Assembly (NCBI GenBank): GCA_001661515.1
Contig: LUVW01000003.1
Location: forward strand, 733,053 to 797,052
DNA: 64,000 bases
Reading direction: 5' to 3'
Source: Capniomyces stellatus
Lineage: Eukaryota > Kickxellomycota > Harpellomycetes > Harpellales > Legeriomycetaceae
The translations under genes and the position numbers were made by a program. Below the pieces are notes generated by a model. The model worked only from the letters and a program-made list of their open reading frames with translations. It was not told the DNA's origin and did not search any database. Of this stretch, positions 1 through 9,629 are shown in pieces (the stretch's first letter is position 1; each line of letters opens with the position of its first letter).

Positions 1-530
1 GGGGGGGGGGGGGGGTATAAACAGTGGTTGTGTTAAAAATCAGTATGGGGGCTGGGGAAGCAACTGATCATTGTCCGAGTGACCGGCACAGCCGCCAGTG
101 CCTTTTATTTTTATTATTACTTTTCCAGCAACCGGGGTTTCTGGTTTATCAACAGTTCATTTATTCGTTTTTATTGCAGATAGCTTTAACTGATAAAAGT
201 TGACAAGTAATAAAGTCCAATTTACCATAAGCAGGGTCCAAAAAGTCTATATATATATCATTGCTTACACATGCAAAGTTGATGTATCAGTTGCTTCAGG
301 CTGGGGGGAGGTTAAGCTTTAATTGTTGATTAGAGTTATGACCTTTGTATCAACCAATATTTTTAAATAAAATAAAGAAATCTGATCGATATTGTTAAAG
401 CAATATAATGCTATAAAATGTGTTATAATATGATATAATGAAATGTAATGTAAAAAAAAAAAAAAAAAAGATAGAATAAAGTAGTAGAAACAAGTTGAAA
501 ACATGAAAACAACACAACACAGTACAGCAC
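1..530. other. Contig-end spacer
   Basis: The first 15 bases are all G, which looks like a sequencing or assembly end artefact. The rest is AT-rich sequence 3' of CHS5 with an A-run near 450-470. Bases 45-130 are a little richer in GC but I could not find a convincing reading frame. No gene supported. Confidence 0.5.
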
Positions 531-1565
531 TCAAGAAAGATAATAGCTTAGAGCTGGTTGCAGTTTTCTGTCGGATTCGCTGGCAAGTAGCCATTCAGGC
601 TTGACAACTGGAACGTTAAGTGCAATTGCCTGTTCGTACTTGTCTCCAGTTGGAACTTGGCAAACGAAATGCGTCACGTGGATATCCACTTGGTTGGTGT
701 AGCTTGCCCCAATACGGTCAAGAACCTTGATCATTTTCTTTAAAGTCGGCGAGTTGTCACCACCACTACTGCCAGTTCCGCCATCAGTTTCCGTTTCAGT
801 TTGACTTTCTGTTTCAGTTTCTGTTTCTGTTTCTGTTTCTGTTTCTGTTTTAGCTTCGTTTGAATCAATAAATTGACCAAAACAAACACAGATTCCCGTC
901 AAGTCATCCAACCGATGGGTAACCACGTTAACCAGGTTCGACTGGAAAACCCCGCTGCTCGTATGCAGCTCTAGCTGGAAATCATAGCTACTATTCACAT
1001 CCAAGCCGCTAATCTTCACCTTATTGTGCAAAACCGCGTCTCCCAAATTCCCTGGTAGACTAATCGGCACTTTGTTCCCATTCCGAAGCAACAACATCCC
1101 AAAGTAACTCGAACTCGCCAAATCTATATTCTCCCACTTCAACACTATCGACGTTTGCGTTATCGATACTGCCGATAGTTCTGGCGCTACCGGAAACTTT
1201 GTCCCATACTTTGTGTATATCTCCGTCTGCAATTCCTCAAACCTCTTTAACCGATTTACCTCCTCAACACTGTCTCTACTCACTTTAATCGTCACTACAC
1301 TCCCACTATTCACCCCCTTTGGCAACAACACTGAGGGAAACTCAATCAATTGATTGTCCACCGTCAGCAACACAGCCTATTATACACGCACAAACCACAC
1401 ACACATTTATTGTTTTACTCGTAAATCCAGTTTTCGAAAAAAATAAAAATATATAAACAATTGAACATTTTTACTCCCCCGCTTTTATCCCTACTTTTAT
1501 CTTTGTATTTATCTTTATTGTCTTACCATTCCTACATCGATTTTTCCAACTGTAAATTGAACCAT
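531..1565 (-). CDS. CHS5: Exomer subunit Chs5 (FN3 + BRCT)
   Basis: Chs5 is the scaffold of exomer, the Arf1-dependent coat adaptor that exports selected cargo such as chitin synthase from the trans-Golgi to the plasma membrane. Two exons: 1527-1565 and 531-1376, with a 150-bp intron (donor GTAAGA, acceptor TAG). Exon 1 gives MVQFTVGKIDVGM and exon 2 continues AVLLTVDNQLIEFPSVLLP, matching the start of yeast Chs5 as I remember it, which fixes the start codon. The protein is 294 residues: N-terminal Arf/dimerisation region (about 1-75), fibronectin type III domain (about 78-165), a low-complexity Thr-Glu linker, then a BRCT domain (about 205-294) ending close to the stop. The long charged C-terminal tail of the yeast protein is absent. 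Family assignment is strong from domain order plus N-terminal match. Confidence 0.9.
789..852. repeat. GTTTCT hexamer microsatellite in CHS5
   Basis: A run of six-base units (GTTTCT on the + strand) inside CHS5 codes for a Thr-Glu repeat in the linker between the FN3 and BRCT domains. It stays in frame, so length changes would alter only linker length. Confidence 0.85.
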
Positions 1566-2829
1566 TGATGTCTCATCATCTTTTTTCTTCAACCCCATCT
1601 CACCCCCTGCTCCTCGGCTCGATAGCCTTTTCCCAACAGCTTTACCATCCACTTTTGCGCTCATTTCTTCTAGGGTTCTTTCAACTAAACGACCGATACA
1701 GTAATATCGCCTGTTTGCTTATTGCTTATTGTTTATTTATTTGCCAGTTTCAATACAATGCAAGTTGTATTTTCAAAACTTAATCCTTTCAACAGACAAT
1801 CCTTCCACCTTTTATTGATATACTATTCTCTTAACCTTTTTGCCTTTTGCCAACTAGCAGTTATTACCTTTGCAAAAACGCTCCTTTTTTTTGTTGCTTT
1901 TTATTTAGTTTTTTTGGCCGCTTGCTTTCGTTCCGTCACTTTACTGGTTTTTAGTTTGTAAATCCCCCTCACCTTTCCTTCATTAAATACTTTATTAACC
2001 ACTAATTTACCTGCCTTTTTTTCCCAATTATTAACATCAATCTAAATACACAAATTATTCATCGAATCTTCAAATACCAAAAACAGAAATAATAAAATTC
2101 TAAAAGTTAAAACTATATATCATCTCGATTTATAATACTGTTATAGACGAACATGTAAAAGTACAAAATAACGACCATTTCCCATTATTTTTTTACACTA
2201 GAGCACACCATTGTCCTATCCTAGTCACAAGGGTACTAAATATAACACAAACAGGGCCTGAGAATACTAATTAGAAATATAAAGTCAATTTTTGACAAAA
2301 GAACTCTTCTTTTCTTTTTAACTTGGGTATCGATTGCCGATATGAAAACAAGTTATAAGGGTTGCATCCCGCTTTGAGAGAAATACAATTGTTGGTTTGT
2401 ACAAATTACACGCATACATTGATAAATACTCCTGACACAGCAGACCCCACCTGTGAACGTTGTAGTCATTAGACGCCGAACTTTTCATGTTGATACCAGA
2501 ATCACTTGTATTACAGTACCCCCAGTATAACTTTAAAACCGACACTCTAAAGCTGTCTGTTTTTTTCAAAGTAAAGTAAAAAAAAAAAAGTTTAAATACC
2601 ATTAAAATAAAGAAAAACTAAAACGAAAACAAGGACAAAACAAGCTGGAACAGTGCCTAAATTCCGTTTAAAAAACGTGTGCACAGCTTTCTACCTTTCC
2701 CAGCTGTCCAAACCACTGTTTTCTACTTTAGTATTGCAAGGCTTAATAAATAAACACAAACTAGAACTCAATAAAGACAACCCCAGAATAAACTACGTGT
2801 TATAATCACTAAAAGCTGTGTTCATCGCG
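1566..2829. other. Intergenic, divergent promoters of CHS5 and the protease gene
   Basis: AT-rich spacer between two divergently transcribed genes. Short open frames here (for example 2318-2602 minus) have no recognisable domain and a biased composition. No RNA gene or repeat of note seen. Confidence 0.5.
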
Positions 2830-5457
2830 ATGCGAAACCCCAACGTACTGGCGCTTGTGCCCTTGCTATCGCTTTTTTACAAGTCTAATGGCTTCAACCA
2901 CACAAAAGGAAACCGTGTCATCAATGGCGTGCAAGGCAGAATATCAGAATTTCCTGCCATAGGACACCTAATTATCAGCACACAAGGCTCCAGCTATATA
3001 ACATGTGGTGGAACATTGATACACGAAGACGTGTTTCTGACTGCTGCCCATTGTGTATCCAGTGATACAGATATAATATACCAAGCCGAAAGCGTAAAAA
3101 TTACCTTTGGAGATGAATCATTTGATCTAAACAACAACGAGTTCCATTATGCCAGCTCTATCTCTGTGCACAGTGGCTTTCAAAAATCAAGCGGCAGCTT
3201 GGCAAACGACATTGCTTTGATAATTTTAAAAAAGCCTGTCAGCTCAGACAAGGTAAAACCCGCCACAATATACAGTGGCGATATACCAGACAGTATGGAG
3301 TTGACTGTGGCTGGTTGGGGAAAGACAGTAAACGGCGAGGGGGAAGGCTCAAGAACACTAATGAAGGCGGAAATAAAGGCTTCAACGCATGCTAGTTGCA
3401 ACGCTTTTACAGGGCTATGGGGCGGCAACAATAATAACATGTTTATATGCGCCCTCCCATTTGACGGAAAATCTGCTTGCCAAGGCGACTCTGGTGGCCC
3501 ACTGTACAAAACCGGTGATGACAACGTTTTGGTTGGCATTGTCAGTTTTGGAAGCGCATCAGATAGGTCACTAGGTAATAATATTTGTGGTATTAAGGAT
3601 AGCGCCACGTATTATGTCCACGCACATTATTATTTGGATTGGATCAAAGAGGCCAGCAATAATAGAGGCGTACAGTCTTCAAAAGGTAATGGGTCAAGTG
3701 CCACTTCAGGAGTAAGTTCTGGTGGAGGTTCAAGTGGAGGTTCGAGTGGAGGTTCGAGTGGAGGTTCGAGTGGAGGTTCGAGTGGAGGTTCGAGTGGAGG
3801 TTCGGGTGGAGGTTCGGGTGGTGAGGGAATTATTCCTGGTGGTAGTAATAATGAGAGTAATAAAGGGAGTAATAACGGTAGTCAACCTGGCGCTAGTAAA
3901 AATGTAGATCCCAAAGTAACAAGCACAAGTTCTACAAGTACAAGTTCTACAAACACAAGCTCTACAAACACTGCAATTGGGAGTGCAACTGAGGCTCCTG
4001 GTGGAAACACAAGAATCGACCCTAATGTCGGTGCAGACAATAGTACTAAAGTTAACCCTAATGACAATGTGCCTAAATCCAATTGTGCTGGGTCTAGCAG
4101 CAATGACAAATCGAATGATATTTCTTCAGGCGTTGGTTCTGCAGAGAGTAAACCTGACTCTATGGTAGTTGCCTTTAGTGATGTCGAATCATGTGACACC
4201 AAGCCGGAAGATGCTAAACCTAACGATCCAAAATCCGATGAGGAAAGTAAAATAGGCGAGGATAAGAAGGGCAAGGAAAGTAAGTTGAGCGAAGAAAGTA
4301 GGAAGAGTGAAGAGGATAAAAAGGGTGAGGATGGAAAGGGTGAAGAGGATAAAAAGGGTGAGGATGGGAAGAGTGAAGAAAGTGGCGAGCCGGGTCTGGA
4401 AGCTGCGGGATCTGGTAACAAAAATGGAATTGTGGATTCCAACAACAGTAAGCCTAAAGCAGAAACCCCTAATTTGACAAATCCCAGCGTAGAAAAACAT
4501 GAACCAGAAACCTCAAATAATGGCGGCTCCGAAACAGAAAAATTAACTGAGGGTGGGAATGATCCAAAAGACTCAAAAGGAAACGACACTAAGCCAAATT
4601 CGCCTATATCGGGGGGAGATTCCAACCCGATTACACCAGAAACACCAATAGTACAGAGTAGCTCTGCAGATGTGTCAAAAAATATCGAACATGTGGATCC
4701 ATCTGGTAAAAGTACGGTGCCGCAAGGAGCACATTCCAGCAATCTTGCGCCTAAAACACAGGATACTGAAGGAAGCAAAGATCAAGAGGTTGTAGCTTCA
4801 GAGTCTGGTCATCAGGAAGTAGGTGTCAGACCAGCAGACTCTGAAAAAAATGAAACTGCACCAGAAGACGAATCCTCATCAGAAGATGAAGCTCCTTTAT
4901 TAAACGAGCCCCCATCAGAAGAAGAACTCCCATCAGAAGAAGAATTCTCGCAAGATAAAGCTCCTTTACTAGACGAACCCTCATCAGAAGACGAATCCTC
5001 ATCAGAAGACGAATCCTTATCAGAAGACGAACCCACATCAGAAGAAGATCCCACACCAGAAGACGAACCCTTATCAGAAGACGAACCCACATCAGAAGAC
5101 GAAAACCCGCCAGAGGACGAAACCCAAACGATGGCAGCTGATGAATTGGGCAATGAGGGCGAAGAACGTGAAGATAATGTTGACGATGATGAAAATGACT
5201 ATGAGGATGGCGGTATAGCACAAGATGGTTTTACGGAAGACGTTCCAGCAGAAAATGATTTGCTGGATTCTGGAACTATGGGATCTGGAGACGCCACTGA
5301 CTTGGATGATGCAGATCCAGAGCCTTTTGGTCGTCGACACTTGCGTAACGAGGTATTTAAGAATAAAAATGGTAGCTTGAGGTTTGGTAAAATCGAGGTT
5401 GTCAAAGATATACCAGCTATATCAACCAAAGATGATATTGTATTACAAAACAGCTAA
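2830..5457 (+). CDS. Secreted S1A (chymotrypsin-fold) serine protease with long acidic tail
   Basis: Start taken at ATG 2830, which gives a hydrophobic signal peptide (about residues 1-21); 875 residues, no intron. The protease domain follows a likely activation cleavage after R29 (VINGV). The triad is H74 (TAAHC), D127 (NDIAL) and S221 (GDSGGP). The residue six before the catalytic Ser (S215, chymotrypsin position 189) is Ser, not the Asp of trypsins, so a chymotrypsin-like preference for bulky hydrophobic residues is inferred. After about residue 280 come a Gly-Ser minisatellite linker, Ser/Thr/Asn-rich sequence, Lys-Glu repeats and a stretch of SEDE-type acidic repeats, about 600 residues in all and far longer than usual for the family. 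An Arg-Arg pair near the C terminus (FGRRHL) could be a kexin site. Secretion and catalysis are well supported; the role of the tail is unknown. Confidence 0.9.
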   Translation: MRNPNVLALVPLLSLFYKSNGFNHTKGNRVINGVQGRISEFPAIGHLIISTQGSSYITCGGTLIHEDVFLTAAHCVSSDTDIIYQAESVKITFGDESFDLNNNEFHYASSISVHSGFQKSSGSLANDIALIILKKPVSSDKVKPATIYSGDIPDSMELTVAGWGKTVNGEGEGSRTLMKAEIKASTHASCNAFTGLWGGNNNNMFICALPFDGKSACQGDSGGPLYKTGDDNVLVGIVSFGSASDRSLGNNICGIKDSATYYVHAHYYLDWIKEASNNRGVQSSKGNGSSATSGVSSGGGSSGGSSGGSSGGSSGGSSGGSSGGSGGGSGGEGIIPGGSNNESNKGSNNGSQPGASKNVDPKVTSTSSTSTSSTNTSSTNTAIGSATEAPGGNTRIDPNVGADNSTKVNPNDNVPKSNCAGSSSNDKSNDISSGVGSAESKPDSMVVAFSDVESCDTKPEDAKPNDPKSDEESKIGEDKKGKESKLSEESRKSEEDKKGEDGKGEEDKKGEDGKSEESGEPGLEAAGSGNKNGIVDSNNSKPKAETPNLTNPSVEKHEPETSNNGGSETEKLTEGGNDPKDSKGNDTKPNSPISGGDSNPITPETPIVQSSSADVSKNIEHVDPSGKSTVPQGAHSSNLAPKTQDTEGSKDQEVVASESGHQEVGVRPADSEKNETAPEDESSSEDEAPLLNEPPSEEELPSEEEFSQDKAPLLDEPSSEDESSSEDESLSEDEPTSEEDPTPEDEPLSEDEPTSEDENPPEDETQTMAADELGNEGEEREDNVDDDENDYEDGGIAQDGFTEDVPAENDLLDSGTMGSGDATDLDDADPEPFGRRHLRNEVFKNKNGSLRFGKIEVVKDIPAISTKDDIVLQNS
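3721..3822 (+). repeat. 12-bp minisatellite coding GGSS linker
   Basis: About eight copies of GGTTCGAGTGGA with few changes, in frame in the protease gene, coding a flexible Gly-Gly-Ser-Ser linker between the catalytic domain and the acidic tail. Confidence 0.85.
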
Positions 5458-6144
5458 ATAGAGCGGAATATCTTTGTAACTGTCGCCATTTTTTACTTGG
5501 ACTTGCAAAATACTGTGGTGATTTTTTTATTTTGTCTTTTTTTTTGGTGTTAGCATACACAATGATTCACATTTTAGTTGGACTAAAGTAATAATAGAAA
5601 GAGAAAAAAATACCAGTGGTGCTGTATATAGTACTGGAAAACGGTACCTGTTTAGTAGATAAACATAAGGTCATTATGGGATTAGCTGGTTGGTTTGATA
5701 TATTAAAATAGCCAAACTTGACAGTTGATTCTACTTTGCATTTTGTGTTCCTTCAATGTTATTTGCCCCATTTATTCCAAAAACCTGATTTGTTGGTTTC
5801 TAGTAAATAAAATTTACAGAGATAACGTTTAACGTAAACCAAAATTCCCCAAGACTTAAAACAAAAGCATTTAAAGTAAAAAAATAATAAAAAGGTAAAA
5901 AAAAAAAAAGCCCCCCCACAAAGCTAATGAAATAGGGCGAGATATATTACTGAACAAGGCAACTTAATTTTTGTTTACAGAGTGGACTCGACTAGTACGT
6001 TAAAATCTGCAACTTTTATACAGAATTCTGGATCGAAATATTTTAATTTTTACATCTTTTTCCTCTTGCTTAGCCTTGGTAAATAGGAAATTCAGTGGAA
6101 AATAACTTAGGGATAGACAGAACAGAACAGTAAAGCATATAAAG
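5458..6144. other. Intergenic spacer with NDUFS4 promoter
   Basis: AT-rich sequence downstream of the protease gene and upstream of NDUFS4, with an A-run followed by C-run near 5898-5917. No coding signal seen on either strand. Confidence 0.5.
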
Positions 6145-6979
6145 ATGGCATTTGCACTAAAGAGTTCAAGATTAAACAAATCGATAGGTTCAGGATTGGG
6201 AGCTTTTAGCTCGTACAGCACCAAAATTGTGACCACAAATCTAACATCGGCTATAAACAAAAACCAAGAAATCGAGGCCCAACCTAGAGCCACAGAAATC
6301 GACATAATCTCTGCAACCCAAGGTAAATATATATATTGATATTTTATAACCAGCGTCTTGAGGATGATGGGTGTAACGATGGGTATATTAATAAAAGCAA
6401 TGATGGTTTGTTTCAGCCTAATCAAGAGTATATAACCTGGAATTTTTTGATTCTGTGGTCTAGAAAGACCACAGAAAAAAAGTTTGTGAAAAAGAAAAGA
6501 GATATAAGCACATACAAATGTTTTATCACTATAGTAGAAGCGTTGTTATGTTCAGTTTAACGTTTGAATTCATAATACTTGAAGTGTTTAATTTGAGATG
6601 ATAAGGAAACGAGGACTAAAAACATTAATAAACTGCTGGAATAGAGGGAGAAATTAAAAACATGGTCAAAATCTACAAACCAGCATTGACAACTATGCAA
6701 AGTGGAAAGAATCAATCTCGATTCTGGCAAATCGATTTTACCAGACTTGAAAAAGGATCACGCTGGGAGAATCAACTTGTAGGATGGCAGGGAACTTCAG
6801 ATAATATGCAGTCGGTAAAACTCAAATTCGAATCAAGAGAAAGTGCTATTGCCTATGCCAGCAAACAAGGGTGGGAATACACGGTGTCTGAACCCAAAAC
6901 ACCAAAGTTCAAGGTCAAGAGCTATAAGAACAACTTTGTTTATAACCCTGATGATCTTCGTTTTATTTACACAAAGTAG
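6145..6979 (+). CDS. NDUFS4: NADH dehydrogenase complex I accessory subunit NDUFS4
   Basis: Two exons, 6145-6322 and 6645-6979, with a 322-bp intron (donor G|GTAAAT, acceptor ATAG|AG); the joined codon gives Glu and the frame continues. Product 170 residues, close to the human protein's 175. The first about 30 residues are rich in Ser, Lys and Arg with no acidic residue, as in mitochondrial presequences. The mature part carries the family signature: KIYKPALTTMQSG, then WENQLVGWQGTSD, then a lysine-rich end after KVKSYKNNF. NDUFS4 sits on the matrix arm of complex I next to the NADH/FMN module and stabilises it. It is convergent with the reductase gene at 7324. Its presence shows that the organism has a conventional complex I, unlike budding yeast. 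Confidence 0.92.
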
Positions 6980-7323
6980 TAATAACGTTTGGTTATTTCG
7001 CGCTTTTTTAATTATTCCATTTCAAATAAACTAAACTAAAACATAATTTTCCTTGACACTTTATCAGTTTGTTTTTGTTTTTGTTTTTGGTTTTGTTTTA
7101 TTTTTATTTTCTTTAATTGGTACTAGCACACGACATTCAACGAGTGTCTTCGCATACAGTTCTTTGGTTTACTGTTTAGTTATTGAAAGTGCCAAGTTAG
7201 ACCGGAAGGAGTTACTTATATGTTGTTTTATTTAAAAGCAAACAAAAAGTATTAAAGAGTATAATAGAGTATAATTGTCAAAAAAAAGTGACTGAGGGAG
7301 AGAGTCTGGCAAAATAAGTGGGA
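6980..7323. other. Convergent 3' spacer
   Basis: T-rich sequence between two convergent stop codons, containing TTTGTTTTTG repeats at about 7070-7100. Presumably both 3' UTRs. Nothing else seen. Confidence 0.5.
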
Positions 7324-8514
7324 TTATTTCTTTGAGCTCTTTTCTGGAGCAGCAGCAGCCAGGCGTTGGGCCTTTTTGTCGGCTCTTTTACGGATATCAA
7401 CTTGCATTCCTACAAACAAATAAGTAGAAAATCAATTAGATAAATAGACGGATGTATGAATAGATAATTGGATAGTCAGACTAGTGATTTGAACTTACGG
7501 TGGTTGTAATCAATCCAGAACTTTCTTGAAAGCAAGTTCTCAATAGCAAAGTTGGCAATGGCATGGCCAACGTGAGGATTGGTGCTGAATGGCTCGATTG
7601 TTCCACATCCACAGCCAATGTGGCTCAAGACATCCTTGGCGTATGTCTCGGGAGTTGGAGTCATGAAATTTGGCTTTCTGATTTTAGACAATTTGGAGGT
7701 CTGACCAATACAAATATAAAAACAAATATAAACATAGATATAAATACAAGCACAACTGAAAATACAACTAAGAATACAACTGAAAATACAACTAAGAATA
7801 CAAAATGCTACTTACAACAAAGTAGGTGTTGAGGTGTTGAACAACGATTCCAAATGGTTCAAGTTCAGATCCAATGGCCTGGGTGAAAGACTTTACAAAG
7901 GACTTGGAGCCGCTGTACATGGCCAAAAACGGAGATGGGACAAGTGCGCTAAAGGAGCCAGAATTTACTATCAATCCGTTCTTTTGGGCCTTCATTTTAG
8001 GAATAACCAATCGGGTCATTATTGTCAGTGCCCTGATATTCATCTCAATAATCATATCGCATCGCTCAATATCCTCCTCCTCAAACGCCTTTGGGAACTC
8101 GTGGCTCACCCCAACATTGTTGAACAGCATTGTTACTTTAAGGCTGTCAATCGCCTTTTTAATAACGTCATAGTCTGCCTGCTTGGCCTTTGCAAAGTCA
8201 AACTGAATCGTTTTGACCTCAACTTTGAACTTCTTTGCTAGTGCTGCTACCTCATCAAGTCTTTCTTGCGTTCTGGAAATCAACAATAAGTTCATCTTGT
8301 TCTGTGCAAGCTCCAAGGCCAGTCCTTTTCCAATTCCGTCTGTTGCCCCGGTAACAATTGCCCACGCGCCTTTACCAGCGCCAAAATCCGTTACCTTTTT
8401 GGCAGGTCTGAGGTACAAATCATAAATCATGAAAATAATTCTGAATCCATAGTAAGTTACTGCAAACAACCCAACTGATTCAAGAAAACTGTTTCCAAAA
8501 ATTGAACTACACAT
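7324..8514 (-). CDS. IFA38: Very-long-chain 3-ketoacyl-CoA reductase (HSD17B12/Ifa38 family)
   Basis: Microsomal short-chain dehydrogenase that carries out the first reduction of the fatty-acid elongation cycle in the ER, using NADPH. Three exons: 7816-8514, 7499-7700 and 7324-7409, with introns of 115 and 89 bp, all GT..AG. The start is the first ATG in frame (8514); product 328 residues. An N-terminal membrane segment (about 13-30) precedes the cofactor motif TGATDGIG (55-62), then NNVG (132-135) and the catalytic Ser187, Tyr200 and Lys204 (YSGSK). Exon 2 carries the KLSKIRKP segment typical of this subfamily. The C terminus is lysine-rich (SSKK) but not an exact KKxx signal. Family assignment strong; elongase role inferred from subfamily resemblance. 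Confidence 0.88.
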
Positions 8515-9022
8515 TACAGTTTCATGCACACGTTAATACTGCTATTTAGACTTGTGGATTCCAATCATCATACGAAAATCAGAATTATAATAATAACCAG
8601 AGTAAAACAAAAACAAAAACAAAAACAACAGCAGAAAAAGATAGGGGATGCTCTATATTCTATTAGAAGCCCTTATAAACACCTTTTTTTTAAATTTAGT
8701 TTGTACCCTCCTTGGTTAAAGAAATAAAATGATATTGCCTCTTTCTTACCCCAACATCGTGCTGTTTAACCTTTTGTCGTATTTATCTTATCACTGAACT
8801 AACAGACTGTTAACCTGGATTATAAATCTGGATAATGCTTTTGTTGGAATAAAGCTAAACTATAAATGTTGAAGCGGGTAAAAGTAAGTTTGAAATTTTG
8901 CTTTTGCTTTTATTCTTCTTTTCTTTTACCTTTTACTCTTGTAATTATTTTTTTCCTTCTTTATTTTTCATCTCCTTAAAGCGATTCTATAATAGTGTTT
9001 TGATTTAGCTTTATTAATTACT

Positions 9023-9128
9023 TTTTATTTTATTTATTTATTTTATTTATTTTATTTATTTTATTTATTTTATTTATTTTATTTATTTTATTTATTTTAT
9101 TTATTTTATTTATTTATTTATTTATTTT
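9023..9128. repeat. TTTATTTTA-type A/T microsatellite
   Basis: About 100 bases made only of T and A in a near nine-base period (TTATTTTAT). Confidence 0.8.
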
Positions 9129-9433
9129 TTTGCCAGTTTAACCTTTGCTTAGTTTTATATTACTAATTTGTAAACTCCACTTTGATCTATTTGGTTATTT
9201 AACTGGCTTTGGGGGAAAAAAAAGTTTTGGATCAACTTCCCTATCGGCTTAATTACATTACTGCTTTTGCTTCAAGTAAAAAAAGGATAAACACATCCCA
9301 ATCTTTGCTTTGGTTCTAAAATGTTTCAGCCGAAACCTACAAAACATGATCGTAGTATTGGCTCTGGGCAAGTTTGTCACATTCATTAAAAACAACCAAA
9401 CCCCAGCTTTTACTTTCTCAATTGCATTGGTAA

Positions 9434-9510
9434 AGATTTGATAAATATTTGATTAGGATTTGATAAATATCTGATTAGGATTTGATTATTATTGATTAAG
9501 ATTTGATTAT
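9434..9510. repeat. GATTTGAT-containing direct repeats
   Basis: Three to four degenerate direct copies of a roughly 23-base unit built on GATTTGATAAATAT, downstream of the TBC gene. Confidence 0.7.
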
Positions 9511-9629
9511 TTTTTTTTTAAAAAGTAACTAGTAATAAAAGTATATTGATAAATACGAAAGCTAATAGAAATGATTAATAGAAATAATTAATAACAAGAA
9601 ACAGAGATAAAAGTTAAATTATGGTGGTA

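Larger units (their letters stand above)
8515..9629. other. Intergenic AT-rich spacer
   Basis: Spacer between the start of the reductase gene and the stop of the TBC gene. It holds two simple-repeat tracts (listed separately). No coding signal recognised. Confidence 0.5.

Noticed and set aside
2318..2602. 94-residue minus-strand open frame upstream of the protease gene
   Set aside because: Starts in a poly-T tract, no recognisable motif, no sign of introns or partner exons.
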